A stretch of 35,586 nucleotides of DNA from Streptomyces meridianus (GCF_023703325.1 NZ_JAMQGM010000007.1:1-35586), one strand, 5' to 3'; shown: positions 17,098 to 25,175, counted from the stretch's first letter. The notes: generated by a model not told the origin, from the sequence alone. Translations and numbers: made by a program.

Positions 17098-17149
17098 CCC
17101 TAGCGGGCTCAGGCGCGTTTGACCTGCGGAAACGCCGAAAGTGTGTGAG

Positions 17150-17314
17150 ATGTGGTGGAACTTCATCGGGCGGTCCCACGAGGACATCGAGGTCGCTCGC
17201 CGGGAGTGGAACGAGGGCTCCCGCTTCGGTGAGGTGCACGGCTACGCCGGGGACCGGCTGGCCGCTCCGGCGCTGCCGCCGGTGACGCTGAAACCTCGGG
17301 GACGGATGCGCTGA
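17150..17314 (+). pseudogene. 3' fragment of a pirin-family gene
   Basis: Fifty-four codons encode the C-terminal end of a pirin-family protein: MWWNFIGRSHEDI, then RFGEVHGYAGDRLAAP and LKPRGR match the usual tail of actinobacterial pirins. The frame stops at a TGA 27 bases upstream and no N-terminal pirin part is present in the window, so this is a displaced 3' end. It begins about 120 bases after the integrase stop, which fits an element that integrated inside the pirin gene. It is followed by a strong hairpin at 17358-17392, likely the original terminator. Confidence 0.75.
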
Positions 17315-17357
17315 CCTGGGGTGTTGTTCCCGCCGTGAGTCCCCGGCGCGTGCCCTC

Positions 17358-17392
17358 ACTGTGCCCCTCGCCGGTACGGCGAGGGGCACAGT
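17358..17392 (+). terminator. Strong hairpin terminator after pirin fragment
   Basis: Sixteen perfectly paired bases (17358-17373 with 17377-17392) with a three-base loop. It begins 44 bases after the pirin stop. No T-run follows, as is common in actinobacteria. Confidence 0.75.
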
Positions 17393-17689
17393 TGTGCCAA
17401 GGCGTGGGCCGGCACCTTCGGCGGTCGGCACTTGCAGGTGTTGGCACCTGTGACCAGGTCTGATCAGATACTTGCTGGCCCTTTGCTGACTCTACTGACA
17501 AGTAATCAAATTGATGGGATCGCCGAGCATGCCAAGCAGCCGGCATTGCGAGGCCGGCCGCGCAGTTGATCGGCATCAGGGTGCGGAGCACCCCGGGAAG
17601 GTCGTCAACGCAATGCAACGGCGCCGGAATGCAGCAAATCGGCAGCACTCACTACGCGGAGTTGCACCATGTGAAGCACGACCGGGAAG

Positions 17690-17905
17690 GGTCACGTCCG
17701 CTGGAGTGGTGTATCGACGGCCACTCGGCGATCCATGGGTGAGGCTATGCAGTGAGTTCGGTGGTCAGGGCGGGTTCGGTGGTTTCTCCGTCGATCGGGT
17801 GGAGTGGCGAGGAGCTCGCGGCCCATGTAGCGGAGGGCTTCGGTCCACTCGTCGTTCTGCTCGGCCAGGACCGTGCCGACCAGGGGTACGTGAACGTGTG
17901 GACCT
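17690..17905 (-). mobile_element. IS256-family transposase remnant (C-terminal end)
   Basis: On the minus strand, one frame reads VGTVLAEQNDEWTEALRYMG, close to the C-terminus of actinobacterial IS256 (Mutator) transposases. The next frame supplies the natural end, IDGETTEPALTTELTA and a stop at 17745. A frameshift near 17800-17815 separates them. Downstream (17690-17745 on this strand) the text resembles the 3' end that I remember for such IS elements. The N-terminal four-fifths of the transposase is missing. The plus-strand frame over the same bases (17752-18000) has a plausible GTG but is most simply its shadow. Confidence 0.6.
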
Positions 17906-18080
17906 CGGGCTGGCATGAGCGGTCGACGTGGGAGGCGTTCGTGCGGGCACGGTCGGACGTACTGAAGCGGTGCGGGCGCGGCTTCGAGCTGCTGACCTGA
18001 GATCCACGCAACAAGCCGGTGGGGCCCCGCGGCTGACATGCCGGCGGCCAGCATCCAACGACCTCGAGGGGGAACTGGAC

Positions 18081-18749
18081 GTGACCGTGAGTGACGGCGT
18101 CGCCTGGATAGGCGCACACCTTCACAGTCCGGTATCCGCCGCCGTGCGGGGGATGCTCGGCGGCATCTCGCTCACCGCGGCCAGGGGGATGGAGGCTGAC
18201 GAGTTCCTCATGGCGCTAGGCGCCGACCCGGATGAGCTCGCCGCCCGTACCCCTTACAGGGATCTCGCCGTGCCGGTGGGTCAGCCGGGCAGGCCGTCGC
18301 CCCGCATCAACCCCGTCATGTACGGAATGTGCGGCGACTGGCTGTACGTACTGGAGGATTGGGGCGCGGCGACGTGGTCGACCGGCTACCGCAAGGTGCA
18401 GTCGATGTGGCACTACCCCAGGCAGGAGATCGTCTGCGTGACGGTGGACCGGTTCAGCCCGCCGTCGAAGATCCTGCATGTGCCCGGGGACGAGATCGCA
18501 CGCCGGGCGGAGTTCGGGCAGGACGCCGGGGAGGAGTCCGCTCTGGACGCAGCGCTCGATGCCTCGGGTGCGGTGTTCCCGTCGATCGCCGACGTCGGCG
18601 AGGCCGCTGTGGTGGCGCACTACGAGCAGCACGGGCCCCGGCTGCCCGCGTTGGTGTTCGCCGCGGTGGGCGCCTACTGCGGCCTGTCCATTGACCAGGA
18701 GGCCGTTCGCGCAGGCACCCTTCCCGGTGTCCTTCTCCCCATGTCCTGA
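18081..18749 (+). CDS. DUF6461-type hypothetical protein
   Basis: A 222-residue soluble protein. The first ~110 residues have the pattern I associate with DUF6461: WIGAHLHSPVSAAVRGMLGG, AARGMEADEFLMALGADPDEL, then GDWLYVLEDWGAATW. The GTG at 18081 has GAGGGGGA eight bases upstream. This family is common in Streptomyces and its role is unknown. It stands between mobile-element debris and a convergent coding remnant on the minus strand. Confidence 0.7.
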   Translation: MTVSDGVAWIGAHLHSPVSAAVRGMLGGISLTAARGMEADEFLMALGADPDELAARTPYRDLAVPVGQPGRPSPRINPVMYGMCGDWLYVLEDWGAATWSTGYRKVQSMWHYPRQEIVCVTVDRFSPPSKILHVPGDEIARRAEFGQDAGEESALDAALDASGAVFPSIADVGEAAVVAHYEQHGPRLPALVFAAVGAYCGLSIDQEAVRAGTLPGVLLPMS

Positions 18750-18754
18750 CCTGC

Positions 18755-19005
18755 GCACCGAACCAGGACCCGGCCCGGTTGCGGGCCAGGGCCACGGCAC
18801 GGGCAGTGGCACGGTCGCGGGTGATCTGAGCGGCGTCACGGTCCCGTGCGGCGATGCCGAGGCGGGAGAGCAGCCGCTCGCGAGCCTCCCGCCCGAGGGT
18901 GGCGATGAGGCCGTGGTAGGCGGCGCCGGGGGTGCGCAGGCGCAGTTCGATACGGCGTTGAGCGGCCCGTCGGGCTGTCAGGTCGATGTCGTGGACGAGG
19001 TTGTC
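18755..19005 (-). pseudogene. Coding-like remnant of unknown family
   Basis: A minus-strand frame between the DUF6461 gene and the SnoaL-like gene reads like real protein for about 80 residues (DNLVHDIDLTARRAAQ, then GAAYHGLIATLGREARERLL and RDRATARAVALARNRAGS) with high-GC third positions. It has no start codon of its own with a ribosome site and trails into arginine-rich shadow on both sides. I take it as a leftover of a longer gene. I do not recognise the family. Confidence 0.4.
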
Positions 19006-19499
19006 CGCGGGGCGCCGTGGGAGGGACGGCCCATGCCCAGGCGCCGGCCGATCCGGTTCATCGCCTGTGACATCCGGGACGGGAAAGCATCGGGGGCGGG
19101 GATGGCCACCGGCCGCACGCGACCGTTGTGGATGGCGGAGATCCGCCAGCCCTGCTCGGTTCGGACGACCACGAGGGTCTGCCGCGACAGGCGCCGCTTG
19201 GGAAGTTCGGACCGCCACGGCATCAGCACCGACGCCGTGCCGTGAACGACGGCGACGTCCGCTGCGATGCGACGGATCGCCTCCACGTCGCCGACGAGCG
19301 CCGAGCCGGCCAGCACGCCGCGGAAGAGCCGGTCGTGGTTGTCCTGGAGGGCTGTTCGACCCTTCGCGTGGGTGCCGTCGTAGGAGACGTAGTCGGCATC
19401 GACGGTGAAGCAGGCGCCGAAGGCGGCGGCGTCGTTGTCGGTCCACGCCTGCATGAACTGCTTGAACAACTGTGTGATCTGCTCGTCGCTGGCAGGCAT
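18978..19499 (-). CDS. SnoaL-like / SgcJ-type small protein
   Basis: A 173-residue protein. The first ~140 residues form a SnoaL-like (NTF2 fold) domain of the SgcJ/EcaC kind: FKQFMQAWTDNDAAAFGACF, DADYVSYDGTHAKGR, then TLVVVRTEQGWRISAIHNGR. Members are small enzymes or binding proteins of unclear substrate. GGGAGG lies five bases before the ATG. It is divergent from a MarR gene with 59 bases between them, so MarR probably controls it. The C-terminal ~30 residues are Arg/Ser/Thr-rich and may be read-through into the unrelated remnant downstream. Confidence 0.75.
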   Translation of the reverse strand: MPASDEQITQLFKQFMQAWTDNDAAAFGACFTVDADYVSYDGTHAKGRTALQDNHDRLFRGVLAGSALVGDVEAIRRIAADVAVVHGTASVLMPWRSELPKRRLSRQTLVVVRTEQGWRISAIHNGRVRPVAIPAPDAFPSRMSQAMNRIGRRLGMGRPSHGAPRTTSSTTST

Positions 19500-19521
19500 G
19501 ACGTCCTCCCGGAGCTATTAT

Positions 19522-19534
19522 TTCGACTACCGAA
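19522..19534. promoter_or_regulatory. Inverted repeat between SnoaL-like and MarR genes
   Basis: TTCG-ACTAC-CGAA sits in the middle of the 59-base divergent gap, beside AT-rich sequences that could be -10 elements in either direction (TACACT on the plus strand at 19538-19543). It is a candidate site for the MarR protein. Confidence 0.4.
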
Positions 19535-19558
19535 CTTTACACTAACAGGAAGATTCGA

Positions 19559-20026
19559 ATGTCGAAAGATATTGACGTGAGCGGAATTGCTGTGCGGATG
19601 AGGATGCTCCAGCAGAGCTTCGACGCCTTCGACGAAGCGGCCGCGACCCTGCTGGGGCTGAACCGCACCGACCTGCGCTGCCTGGACCTGATCCTGGCCG
19701 ACGATCCGATGTCGGCCGGAGAGCTCACCACTGCGGCCAAGCTCAGCCCGGCGGCGACGACAACGGCCATCGACCGCCTCGAACGAGCGGGTTTCGTCAC
19801 CCGCAACCGGGACGCCGCCAACCGGCGACGGGTTCTGGTCGCCGCCACCGAGGCCGCGCGCGCTGCGGAGCGCGAGGTGTACGGGCCCGTCGGCGAGGCG
19901 GGAATCATGGCGCTCCGGCGCTACGGCGAAGACCAGCTCGCCGTGATCCTCGACTTCCTGGAGACGGCCCGCAGGGTCCAGGAAGAACAGACGGCGCGCC
20001 TCAAGGGACTGCCGGTCCGTGGATGA
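19559..20026 (+). CDS. MarR-family transcriptional regulator
   Basis: A 155-residue MarR protein: winged HTH with LNRTDLRCLDLIL, GELTTAAKLSPAATTTAIDRL and the wing RNRDAANRRRVLVAATEA. AGGAAG precedes the ATG. MarR proteins are dimeric repressors released by small ligands. It is divergent from the SnoaL-like gene, the likely target, and an inverted repeat sits between them. Confidence 0.9.
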   Translation: MSKDIDVSGIAVRMRMLQQSFDAFDEAAATLLGLNRTDLRCLDLILADDPMSAGELTTAAKLSPAATTTAIDRLERAGFVTRNRDAANRRRVLVAATEAARAAEREVYGPVGEAGIMALRRYGEDQLAVILDFLETARRVQEEQTARLKGLPVRG

Positions 20027-20358
20027 ACGTGGGTGTCGGTGGGCTTCGGCATGTTCAGCTGCCGTTGGCGACCACGGAGGGCGCGTGCGTGGAGCAGCGG
20101 TGAGGACGGATCGACCGCCTCACCCGCCGGTGCCCGGGATCGCGTGCGGTCCGGCTTGGGGCACGGGTCGCTGCGGCGCGTCGGGCGGGCTGTCAGGGCG
20201 GGCCGAGCCGGGGGCTCGGTCACGGCGGCGCGGATCGCATACCCTGCGGCGCCCCGGACGGTCCCGGGCGCCGCAGGGCGTGCATGAACTAGCTCCGGCG
20301 GCCCCTCTCCACCCCGTCCTGTCCGGCGCGGAGGGAGGCGGCCGCCGGAGGGGGCAGC
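20027..20358. other. Intergenic region between convergent MarR and SDR genes
   Basis: About 330 bases with no convincing gene. The hairpin at 20242-20278, listed separately, can end one or both transcripts. Short frames here are high-GC shadows. Confidence 0.45.
20242..20278. terminator. Hairpin between convergent genes
   Basis: CCCTGCGGCGCCC (20242-20254) pairs perfectly with GGGCGCCGCAGGG (20266-20278) across 11 bases. It lies between the MarR gene and the SDR gene, whose 3' ends face each other, so it may terminate both. Confidence 0.65.
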
Positions 20359-21129
20359 TCAGGGCTGGTGGGTCGCGTGCACGGTGATCCGGGAGAGGTT
20401 GACCTTCGGCGGCCGGGACACCGCGAATTCCACCACGTCGGCGACATCCTGGGCGGCCAGCGCGTTGCCTGCCGCGAAGAGCTGCCGCATGTACTCGTCG
20501 TAGAGCGGGTGGTGCGCCTGCTCCAGCAGTTCGGTGCGCACCACGGCAGGCTCGACCGCCGTCACGCGTACCCCCTTCGGGCCCAGCTCCGCCCGGAGGT
20601 TCGCGGACATGTGACTGATCGACGCCTTCGACATGCCGTAGGCGGTGAGGAGGGGATTGACGAGGCCGGCCGAGACGGAGGAGATGGTCACGAGGTCGGT
20701 CGGGCGTCCCTCGGCACCCGAGAACAGCAGGTCGGGGAGGAAGGCCTCGACGGTCCGCAGCACCCCGTTGACGTTGATGTCGATGAGGCGCTGCCAGTCC
20801 TCGAAGCGCGCTCCCTCCGCCGTCTCGACCAGGAGCGTTCCCGCACTGTTGACGAGGAGGTCCGTGGGCCCGAAGGCCTCCCGCACGCGTTCCGACGCGT
20901 CGGCGAGTTCGCCGGCGCTGGTGATGTCGGCCGGGACGGGCAGTGCCTCGCCGCCCGCCCCCGCGATCTCCTTCGCCACTTCTTCGAGACGGTCCTGACG
21001 TCGTGCCAGCAGAGCGACCCGGGCTCCGCGCCCGGCCAGGGTTCGTGCGATCGCGGCTCCGATTCCGCTGGATGCTCCGGTGACGACGGCAATGCGGCTC
21101 TGCAGGGACTCGGGCCCGTCGGACGTCAT
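20359..21129 (-). CDS. Short-chain dehydrogenase/reductase
   Basis: A 256-residue classical SDR. The NAD(P) motif is VVTGASSGIGAAIA near residue 15, LLVNSAGTLL gives the NxAG motif, and the active site has Ser in ISSVSAG with YGMSK. ARRQ after the second strand suggests NADP(H). Two ATGs are near the GAGGAG site; the one at 21129 has eight-base spacing and is preferred over that at 21135, which has two. It is divergent from an XRE regulator, a common pairing in Streptomyces in which the regulator controls the enzyme. The substrate is unknown. Confidence 0.9.
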   Translation of the reverse strand: MTSDGPESLQSRIAVVTGASSGIGAAIARTLAGRGARVALLARRQDRLEEVAKEIAGAGGEALPVPADITSAGELADASERVREAFGPTDLLVNSAGTLLVETAEGARFEDWQRLIDINVNGVLRTVEAFLPDLLFSGAEGRPTDLVTISSVSAGLVNPLLTAYGMSKASISHMSANLRAELGPKGVRVTAVEPAVVRTELLEQAHHPLYDEYMRQLFAAGNALAAQDVADVVEFAVSRPPKVNLSRITVHATHQP

Positions 21130-21221
21130 GAACATCACTCCTCGTGTTCCCCCGCTGCCTTTCCGTACATGATCGGTGACGTTCTGACACGGAACAAGTG
21201 AAGGTCTTGTCTGGGAACTGT

Positions 21222-21248
21222 GATCCTGGGTTCGAGAGAACCAGGATC
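21222..21248. promoter_or_regulatory. Inverted repeat between SDR and XRE genes
   Basis: GATCCTGG (21222-21229) and CCAGGATC (21241-21248) pair, and TTC/GAA extend the arms with one bulged G. It lies 30 bases before the regulator ATG and about 95 before the SDR start. It is a candidate operator of the divergent pair. Confidence 0.45.
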
Positions 21249-21278
21249 CGCAAGGCCATCCCGTGCCAGACTGCGGCC

Positions 21279-22166
21279 ATGGCTGAATCGCGAGCAGAGT
21301 TGAGCGAGTTCCTTCGCTTGCGACGGGCGCGGCTGAGTCCCGAAGACACACCGATCCCGTTCGTGGGGGGCCGACGCCGGGTACCCGGGCTGCGCCGCGA
21401 GGAACTCGCACAGTTGGCGGGGATCAGCGTCGACTACTACACCCGTCTCGAGCAGGGGAAGTTGCGCAACGTCTCCGAGTCGGTCCTCGACGCCGTGGCT
21501 GCCGCACTGCAGCTGGACGACACCGAGCGGACGTACCTGCGTCAGCTGGCGAAGCCGCCGAGTCGCCGGGCACGATCAGCCAGGCCACAGCGAGTCCGTC
21601 CGAGTCTGACGTGGTTGTTGCGGAGCATGACCGACTCACCTGCTTACGTGCTCGGCCGGCGAACGGAGGTGATCGCTTGGAACGACCTGGCATCGGCGCT
21701 TCTTGCCGTCGATCTGGGCGCACTCCCGCCGGAGCAGCGCAACATGGCGCGACTGGTGTTCCTCGACGACACAGCCCGGGACCTGTGGGACCCCTGGGAG
21801 GCCAAGGCGCGGGACATCGTCGGCGGGCTGCGGATGCATGCCGGACTCGCCCCCCACGACGCACAGCTCGTGCATCTGGTGGGTGAACTGTCCGTTCGCA
21901 GCCCTGAGTTCCGCACCATGTGGGCTGACCACCACGTGTGGACCGTTCCGCACGGCCGGGCCAGCTTCCGGCATCCGCAGGTGGGGCAACTGGACCTGGC
22001 CTTCGAGGCGTTCGCCGTTCCGGACTCGCCGGAACAGTCGCTCGTCACGTACGCCGCGGAGCCCGGTACGTCTTCGGCCGCCGGGCTTCAGCTCCTCGCG
22101 AGCTGGACCGCCGAGACGGTAGCCCGCCCGGTGGTGAGGACCAGGGAGCCCGACCCCGGCGATTGA
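21279..22166 (+). CDS. XRE-family regulator with MmyB-like ligand domain
   Basis: A 295-residue regulator. The N-terminal HTH has the usual start (LSEFLRLRRARLSPED) and VPGLRREELAQLAGISVDYY, then TRLEQGKLRNVSESVLDAVA. The C-terminal ~190 residues are a MmyB-type ligand-binding domain (SPAYVLGRRTEVIAWNDLAS, then NMARLVFLD, ARDLW, HLVGELSVRSPEF). Such regulators bind fatty acids or related ligands in known cases and often sit divergent to an SDR, as here. The ATG at 21279 has no strong ribosome site; upstream the frame is open but lies in the operator region. Confidence 0.85.
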   Translation: MAESRAELSEFLRLRRARLSPEDTPIPFVGGRRRVPGLRREELAQLAGISVDYYTRLEQGKLRNVSESVLDAVAAALQLDDTERTYLRQLAKPPSRRARSARPQRVRPSLTWLLRSMTDSPAYVLGRRTEVIAWNDLASALLAVDLGALPPEQRNMARLVFLDDTARDLWDPWEAKARDIVGGLRMHAGLAPHDAQLVHLVGELSVRSPEFRTMWADHHVWTVPHGRASFRHPQVGQLDLAFEAFAVPDSPEQSLVTYAAEPGTSSAAGLQLLASWTAETVARPVVRTREPDPGD

Positions 22167-22263
22167 CCGTCGCCCGAACCAGGGCCCCGGCCGGCCTTGC
22201 CGGACGGATCACGCACGCCTAGCCGGGCCGTCGCGCGGCGGCGCGGTGATTCGGTGCGCGTGT

Positions 22264-22326
22264 CCCGTCCCACGGGAGTCCCGGGTGAGGCCCAGCAAAG
22301 AGGAGTTGTCGGTCCCGTATGACGGG
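22264..22326. promoter_or_regulatory. Two CCCGT-N3-ACGGG repeats upstream of LAL gene
   Basis: The same 13-base inverted repeat, CCCGT-N3-ACGGG, occurs at 22264-22276 (CCC centre) and 22314-22326 (ATG centre), each preceded by GT, with exactly 50 bases between copies. They lie 104 and 54 bases before the regulator ATG and are probable paired operators. The bound protein is unknown; self-control by the LAL protein is one option. Confidence 0.5.
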
Positions 22327-22379
22327 GTGAGATCGGGTTCGTCGATCTGAATGCGCTATCGACACAAGGGGGAACCACG

Positions 22380-25157
22380 ATGGCCGTACTCGAAAGTGCC
22401 GCAGCACTGGCTCGGCTGGAACAGCTGCTCGTCGACAGTTCCGAGGGCCGGGGTCAACTCGCTCTCGTGCAGGGCGGCCTCGCCTGCGGAAAGACCGAGT
22501 TACTCTACGCGCTGACCCAGCGTGCCTCTGCCTCGGGAGCCCTGGTCCTCAGCGCCACCTGCTCCCGGGACGAGGGAGACCTGCAGGCGGGCCTGATCGA
22601 CCAATTGTTCCAGGGTGCGGATCTGCCCGAGCAGGTCACCGCCAGGGTGGAGGAACTCGTCACCCCCCGGACCGTCGAGGAAGGGCACTCCGGTGACGCC
22701 CCGTGCGCCGTACAGCTCCCCGACGCCCGGGTGGTCCACGAGATCTGCGGGATCCTGCTCGAACTCGCCAGGAAAAGACCGCTGGTCATTGCCGTGGACG
22801 ACGTCCAGTTCGCCGACAGCGCCTCCCTGCAGTTCCTCCTCTACGTGCTGCGCCGGATGAGATCGGCGCGCATACTCATGGTTCTCACCGAATGGGAGCG
22901 CCCGCACCCCGGCCATCCGGCCTTCCGCGCCGAGATCACCCGCCGGCCCTACCATGAGATACGCCTCGGCCCGCTCTCCCGCGACGACGTCGAACACCTG
23001 GTCACGGATCTCCTGGGAGGGCACAGCCACCCCTCACTGGCCTCCGGAATCCACGACCTCACGGGCGGAAACGCCGTCCTCGCCCGCGCCCTGGTGGACG
23101 ACTTCACCCGCGCCGACCGCACCCACGCCGGCACCGTGCAGGACGACGACTCCTCGCCGGTCGTCGGCTTCGCCTTCGGCCAGGCCACCCTGGCCTGCCT
23201 GCACCGGTGGGGGACCGAACTGCTCGACACGGCCCGCGCCGTCGCGGTCCTCGGCGACCACGCCGACCCCGAACTCATCGGGCAGCTCATGCAGGTCCGC
23301 CGCTACGACGTCGACCGGTTCCTGCACACCCTCGGCTCCGCCGGGCTGCTCCTGAACGGCCGGTTCCGCCACCAGGTCGCCGAGCGGGTCGTGCTGGGCA
23401 CGCTTTCCCGCGGTGAGCGCTCCGCCATGCACCTGCGCGCCGCCGAGCTGCTCTACGAGAGCGGCGCCGAGGCCTCCGCCGTCGCTTGTCAGCTCATTGC
23501 GGCCGACCCGGTGATGGAGCCCTGGATGGTGCCGGTCCTGCGGGCCGCCGCCGACCAGGCGCTCGCTCGTGACGACGTGGCCGTCGCCGTCCGCTGCCTG
23601 GAGTCCGCGCTGCCCGTCGTCGACCGGGGGGAACGCCTCGCCCTCACCGCCGCCCTCGCACGCGCGCTCTGGCGGGTCAACCCCTCGGCGGCGGCACGCT
23701 ACATGCCCGCGCTGCAGGCAGCCGTCGAGCAGGGCTCGCTGCCCGCCCGCGACGTGGTGACCGTCGCCCGCTGGGCGATGTGGAATGGCGACGGTGAGGC
23801 GGTCGCCCGGTCCCTGCGCGCCGTGCCCGGCACCGCGGCACTCGACGACGCGCGGCTCGTGGTCGAACTGCGGCTCGCCTTCCAGTGGTACTACGGCAGC
23901 GAACGCGGGCAGTTTCCCGACTCGGTCGGCGGTCGCGGCGCCGGCAGCGATCCCTGGAACCGTGCGACGAACCGCCTGGCAGCCGTGTGGAAGCACAGGG
24001 AACCCGACGTTGCCGTCGACAGCGCCGAACAGATCCTGCAGAGCTGTCAGTTGGGTGACTCGACACTCGAGGTCATCTCCTCGGCGCTGCTTGTGCTCGT
24101 GGTCGGGAACAGGCTCGACCGTGCGACCTGGTGGTGCGAGCAATTCATCGACGAAGCAGCCCGCAGGGGCGCGGTCACCTGGCAGGCGGTGCTCAGCAGT
24201 GTCCGGGCGGCGATCACCCTGCGCCAGGGGCGCATCGTGCTCGCAGCAGAGCAGGCCGAGCACGCCCTGCACATGATGGCGCCCCAGAGCTGGGGCGTAC
24301 TCATCGGCTACCCGCTCTCCACACTCGTGTCCGCATGCACCCCCATGGGCCGCTACGAGGCGGCTGCCGAGGCCCTGCGGTACGAGGTACCCGAGGCCAT
24401 GTTCGGCACCCTCGACGGCCTGCGCTACCTGCACGCCCGCGGCCACTATTACCTGGCGACCGACCGGGTCCTGGCCGCCATCAGCGACTTCGAACGCTGC
24501 GGCAGACTCATGCGCGAGTGGTCGCTCGACCTGGCTTCCATGGTGCCCTGGCGCAGCGACCTCGCCGAAGCACACCTGCGGCTCGGGCGCACCGCCAGCG
24601 CCCGCGACCTTGTCAACCAGCAGCTCGCGCAGGCCACCGCCACCGACGACCGCACGCGCGGCATCTCCCTGCGCGTGCTGGCAGCCGCCAGTGACCTGCC
24701 GCAGCGCCCCGCGCTGCTGCGCCGCTCCGTCGAACACCTGGAGGCATCCGGTGACCGGGTCGAACTGGCCCGCGCCCTCAAGGAGCTGAGCCAGGTGCAT
24801 CAGCAGCTCGGCGAACTCGACCGGGCTCGTCTGCTGGCCCGGCGCGCCACACAGGAGACCAAGGCCTGTCACTCCGGTCCGCAGCCCTCCTGCCCGAGCC
24901 CGCCGGAGCCCCTGCGGCCGTCGCCGCCGGTGACGGCTCCCGGCCGGCAGCAGCGGCCCGACGGGGACGGGCCCGTGCTCAGCGACGCCCAGCGGCGGGT
25001 CGCCGATCTCGCGGCCCTCGGACACACCAACCAGGAGATCAGCCGCAAGCTCTACATCACCGTCAGCACGGTGGAACAGCACTTGACGCGGGTGTTCCGC
25101 AAGCTGGGGGTGACCAGCCGGGAGGCACTGCCGCTGTCTCTCACCGAGGTCCCGTGA
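22380..25157 (+). CDS. LAL-family (AAA-LuxR) transcriptional activator, cluster-situated
   Basis: A 925-residue LAL regulator. It has Walker A QGGLACGKT (residues 31-39), Walker B PLVIAVDDVQFAD near 135-147, a long helical repeat middle, and a LuxR HTH at about 855-925 (LSDAQRRVADLAALGHTNQE, then ITVSTVEQHLTRVFRKLGV). LAL proteins such as PikD and RapH activate PKS clusters. AGGGGGAA precedes the ATG. Codon 41, right after Walker A, is TTA (22500-22502), so its translation probably needs the bldA leucyl-tRNA and the cluster would follow development. It ends near a hairpin shared with the convergent thioesterase operon. Confidence 0.9.
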   Translation: MAVLESAAALARLEQLLVDSSEGRGQLALVQGGLACGKTELLYALTQRASASGALVLSATCSRDEGDLQAGLIDQLFQGADLPEQVTARVEELVTPRTVEEGHSGDAPCAVQLPDARVVHEICGILLELARKRPLVIAVDDVQFADSASLQFLLYVLRRMRSARILMVLTEWERPHPGHPAFRAEITRRPYHEIRLGPLSRDDVEHLVTDLLGGHSHPSLASGIHDLTGGNAVLARALVDDFTRADRTHAGTVQDDDSSPVVGFAFGQATLACLHRWGTELLDTARAVAVLGDHADPELIGQLMQVRRYDVDRFLHTLGSAGLLLNGRFRHQVAERVVLGTLSRGERSAMHLRAAELLYESGAEASAVACQLIAADPVMEPWMVPVLRAAADQALARDDVAVAVRCLESALPVVDRGERLALTAALARALWRVNPSAAARYMPALQAAVEQGSLPARDVVTVARWAMWNGDGEAVARSLRAVPGTAALDDARLVVELRLAFQWYYGSERGQFPDSVGGRGAGSDPWNRATNRLAAVWKHREPDVAVDSAEQILQSCQLGDSTLEVISSALLVLVVGNRLDRATWWCEQFIDEAARRGAVTWQAVLSSVRAAITLRQGRIVLAAEQAEHALHMMAPQSWGVLIGYPLSTLVSACTPMGRYEAAAEALRYEVPEAMFGTLDGLRYLHARGHYYLATDRVLAAISDFERCGRLMREWSLDLASMVPWRSDLAEAHLRLGRTASARDLVNQQLAQATATDDRTRGISLRVLAAASDLPQRPALLRRSVEHLEASGDRVELARALKELSQVHQQLGELDRARLLARRATQETKACHSGPQPSCPSPPEPLRPSPPVTAPGRQQRPDGDGPVLSDAQRRVADLAALGHTNQEISRKLYITVSTVEQHLTRVFRKLGVTSREALPLSLTEVP

Positions 25158-25175
25158 CCGGGCGCCACACGGCCG

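Noticed and set aside
17752..18000. Plus-strand 82-codon frame with GTG and GAGG upstream
   Set aside because: Most of it lies opposite a recognisable IS256 transposase tail on the minus strand, and I see no family pattern in its own sequence. Its last 35 or so codons could be a separate gene end, which I cannot show.
23034..25082. 682-codon minus-strand frame opposite the LAL gene
   Set aside because: Shadow of the LAL gene, which has Walker motifs and a LuxR HTH.
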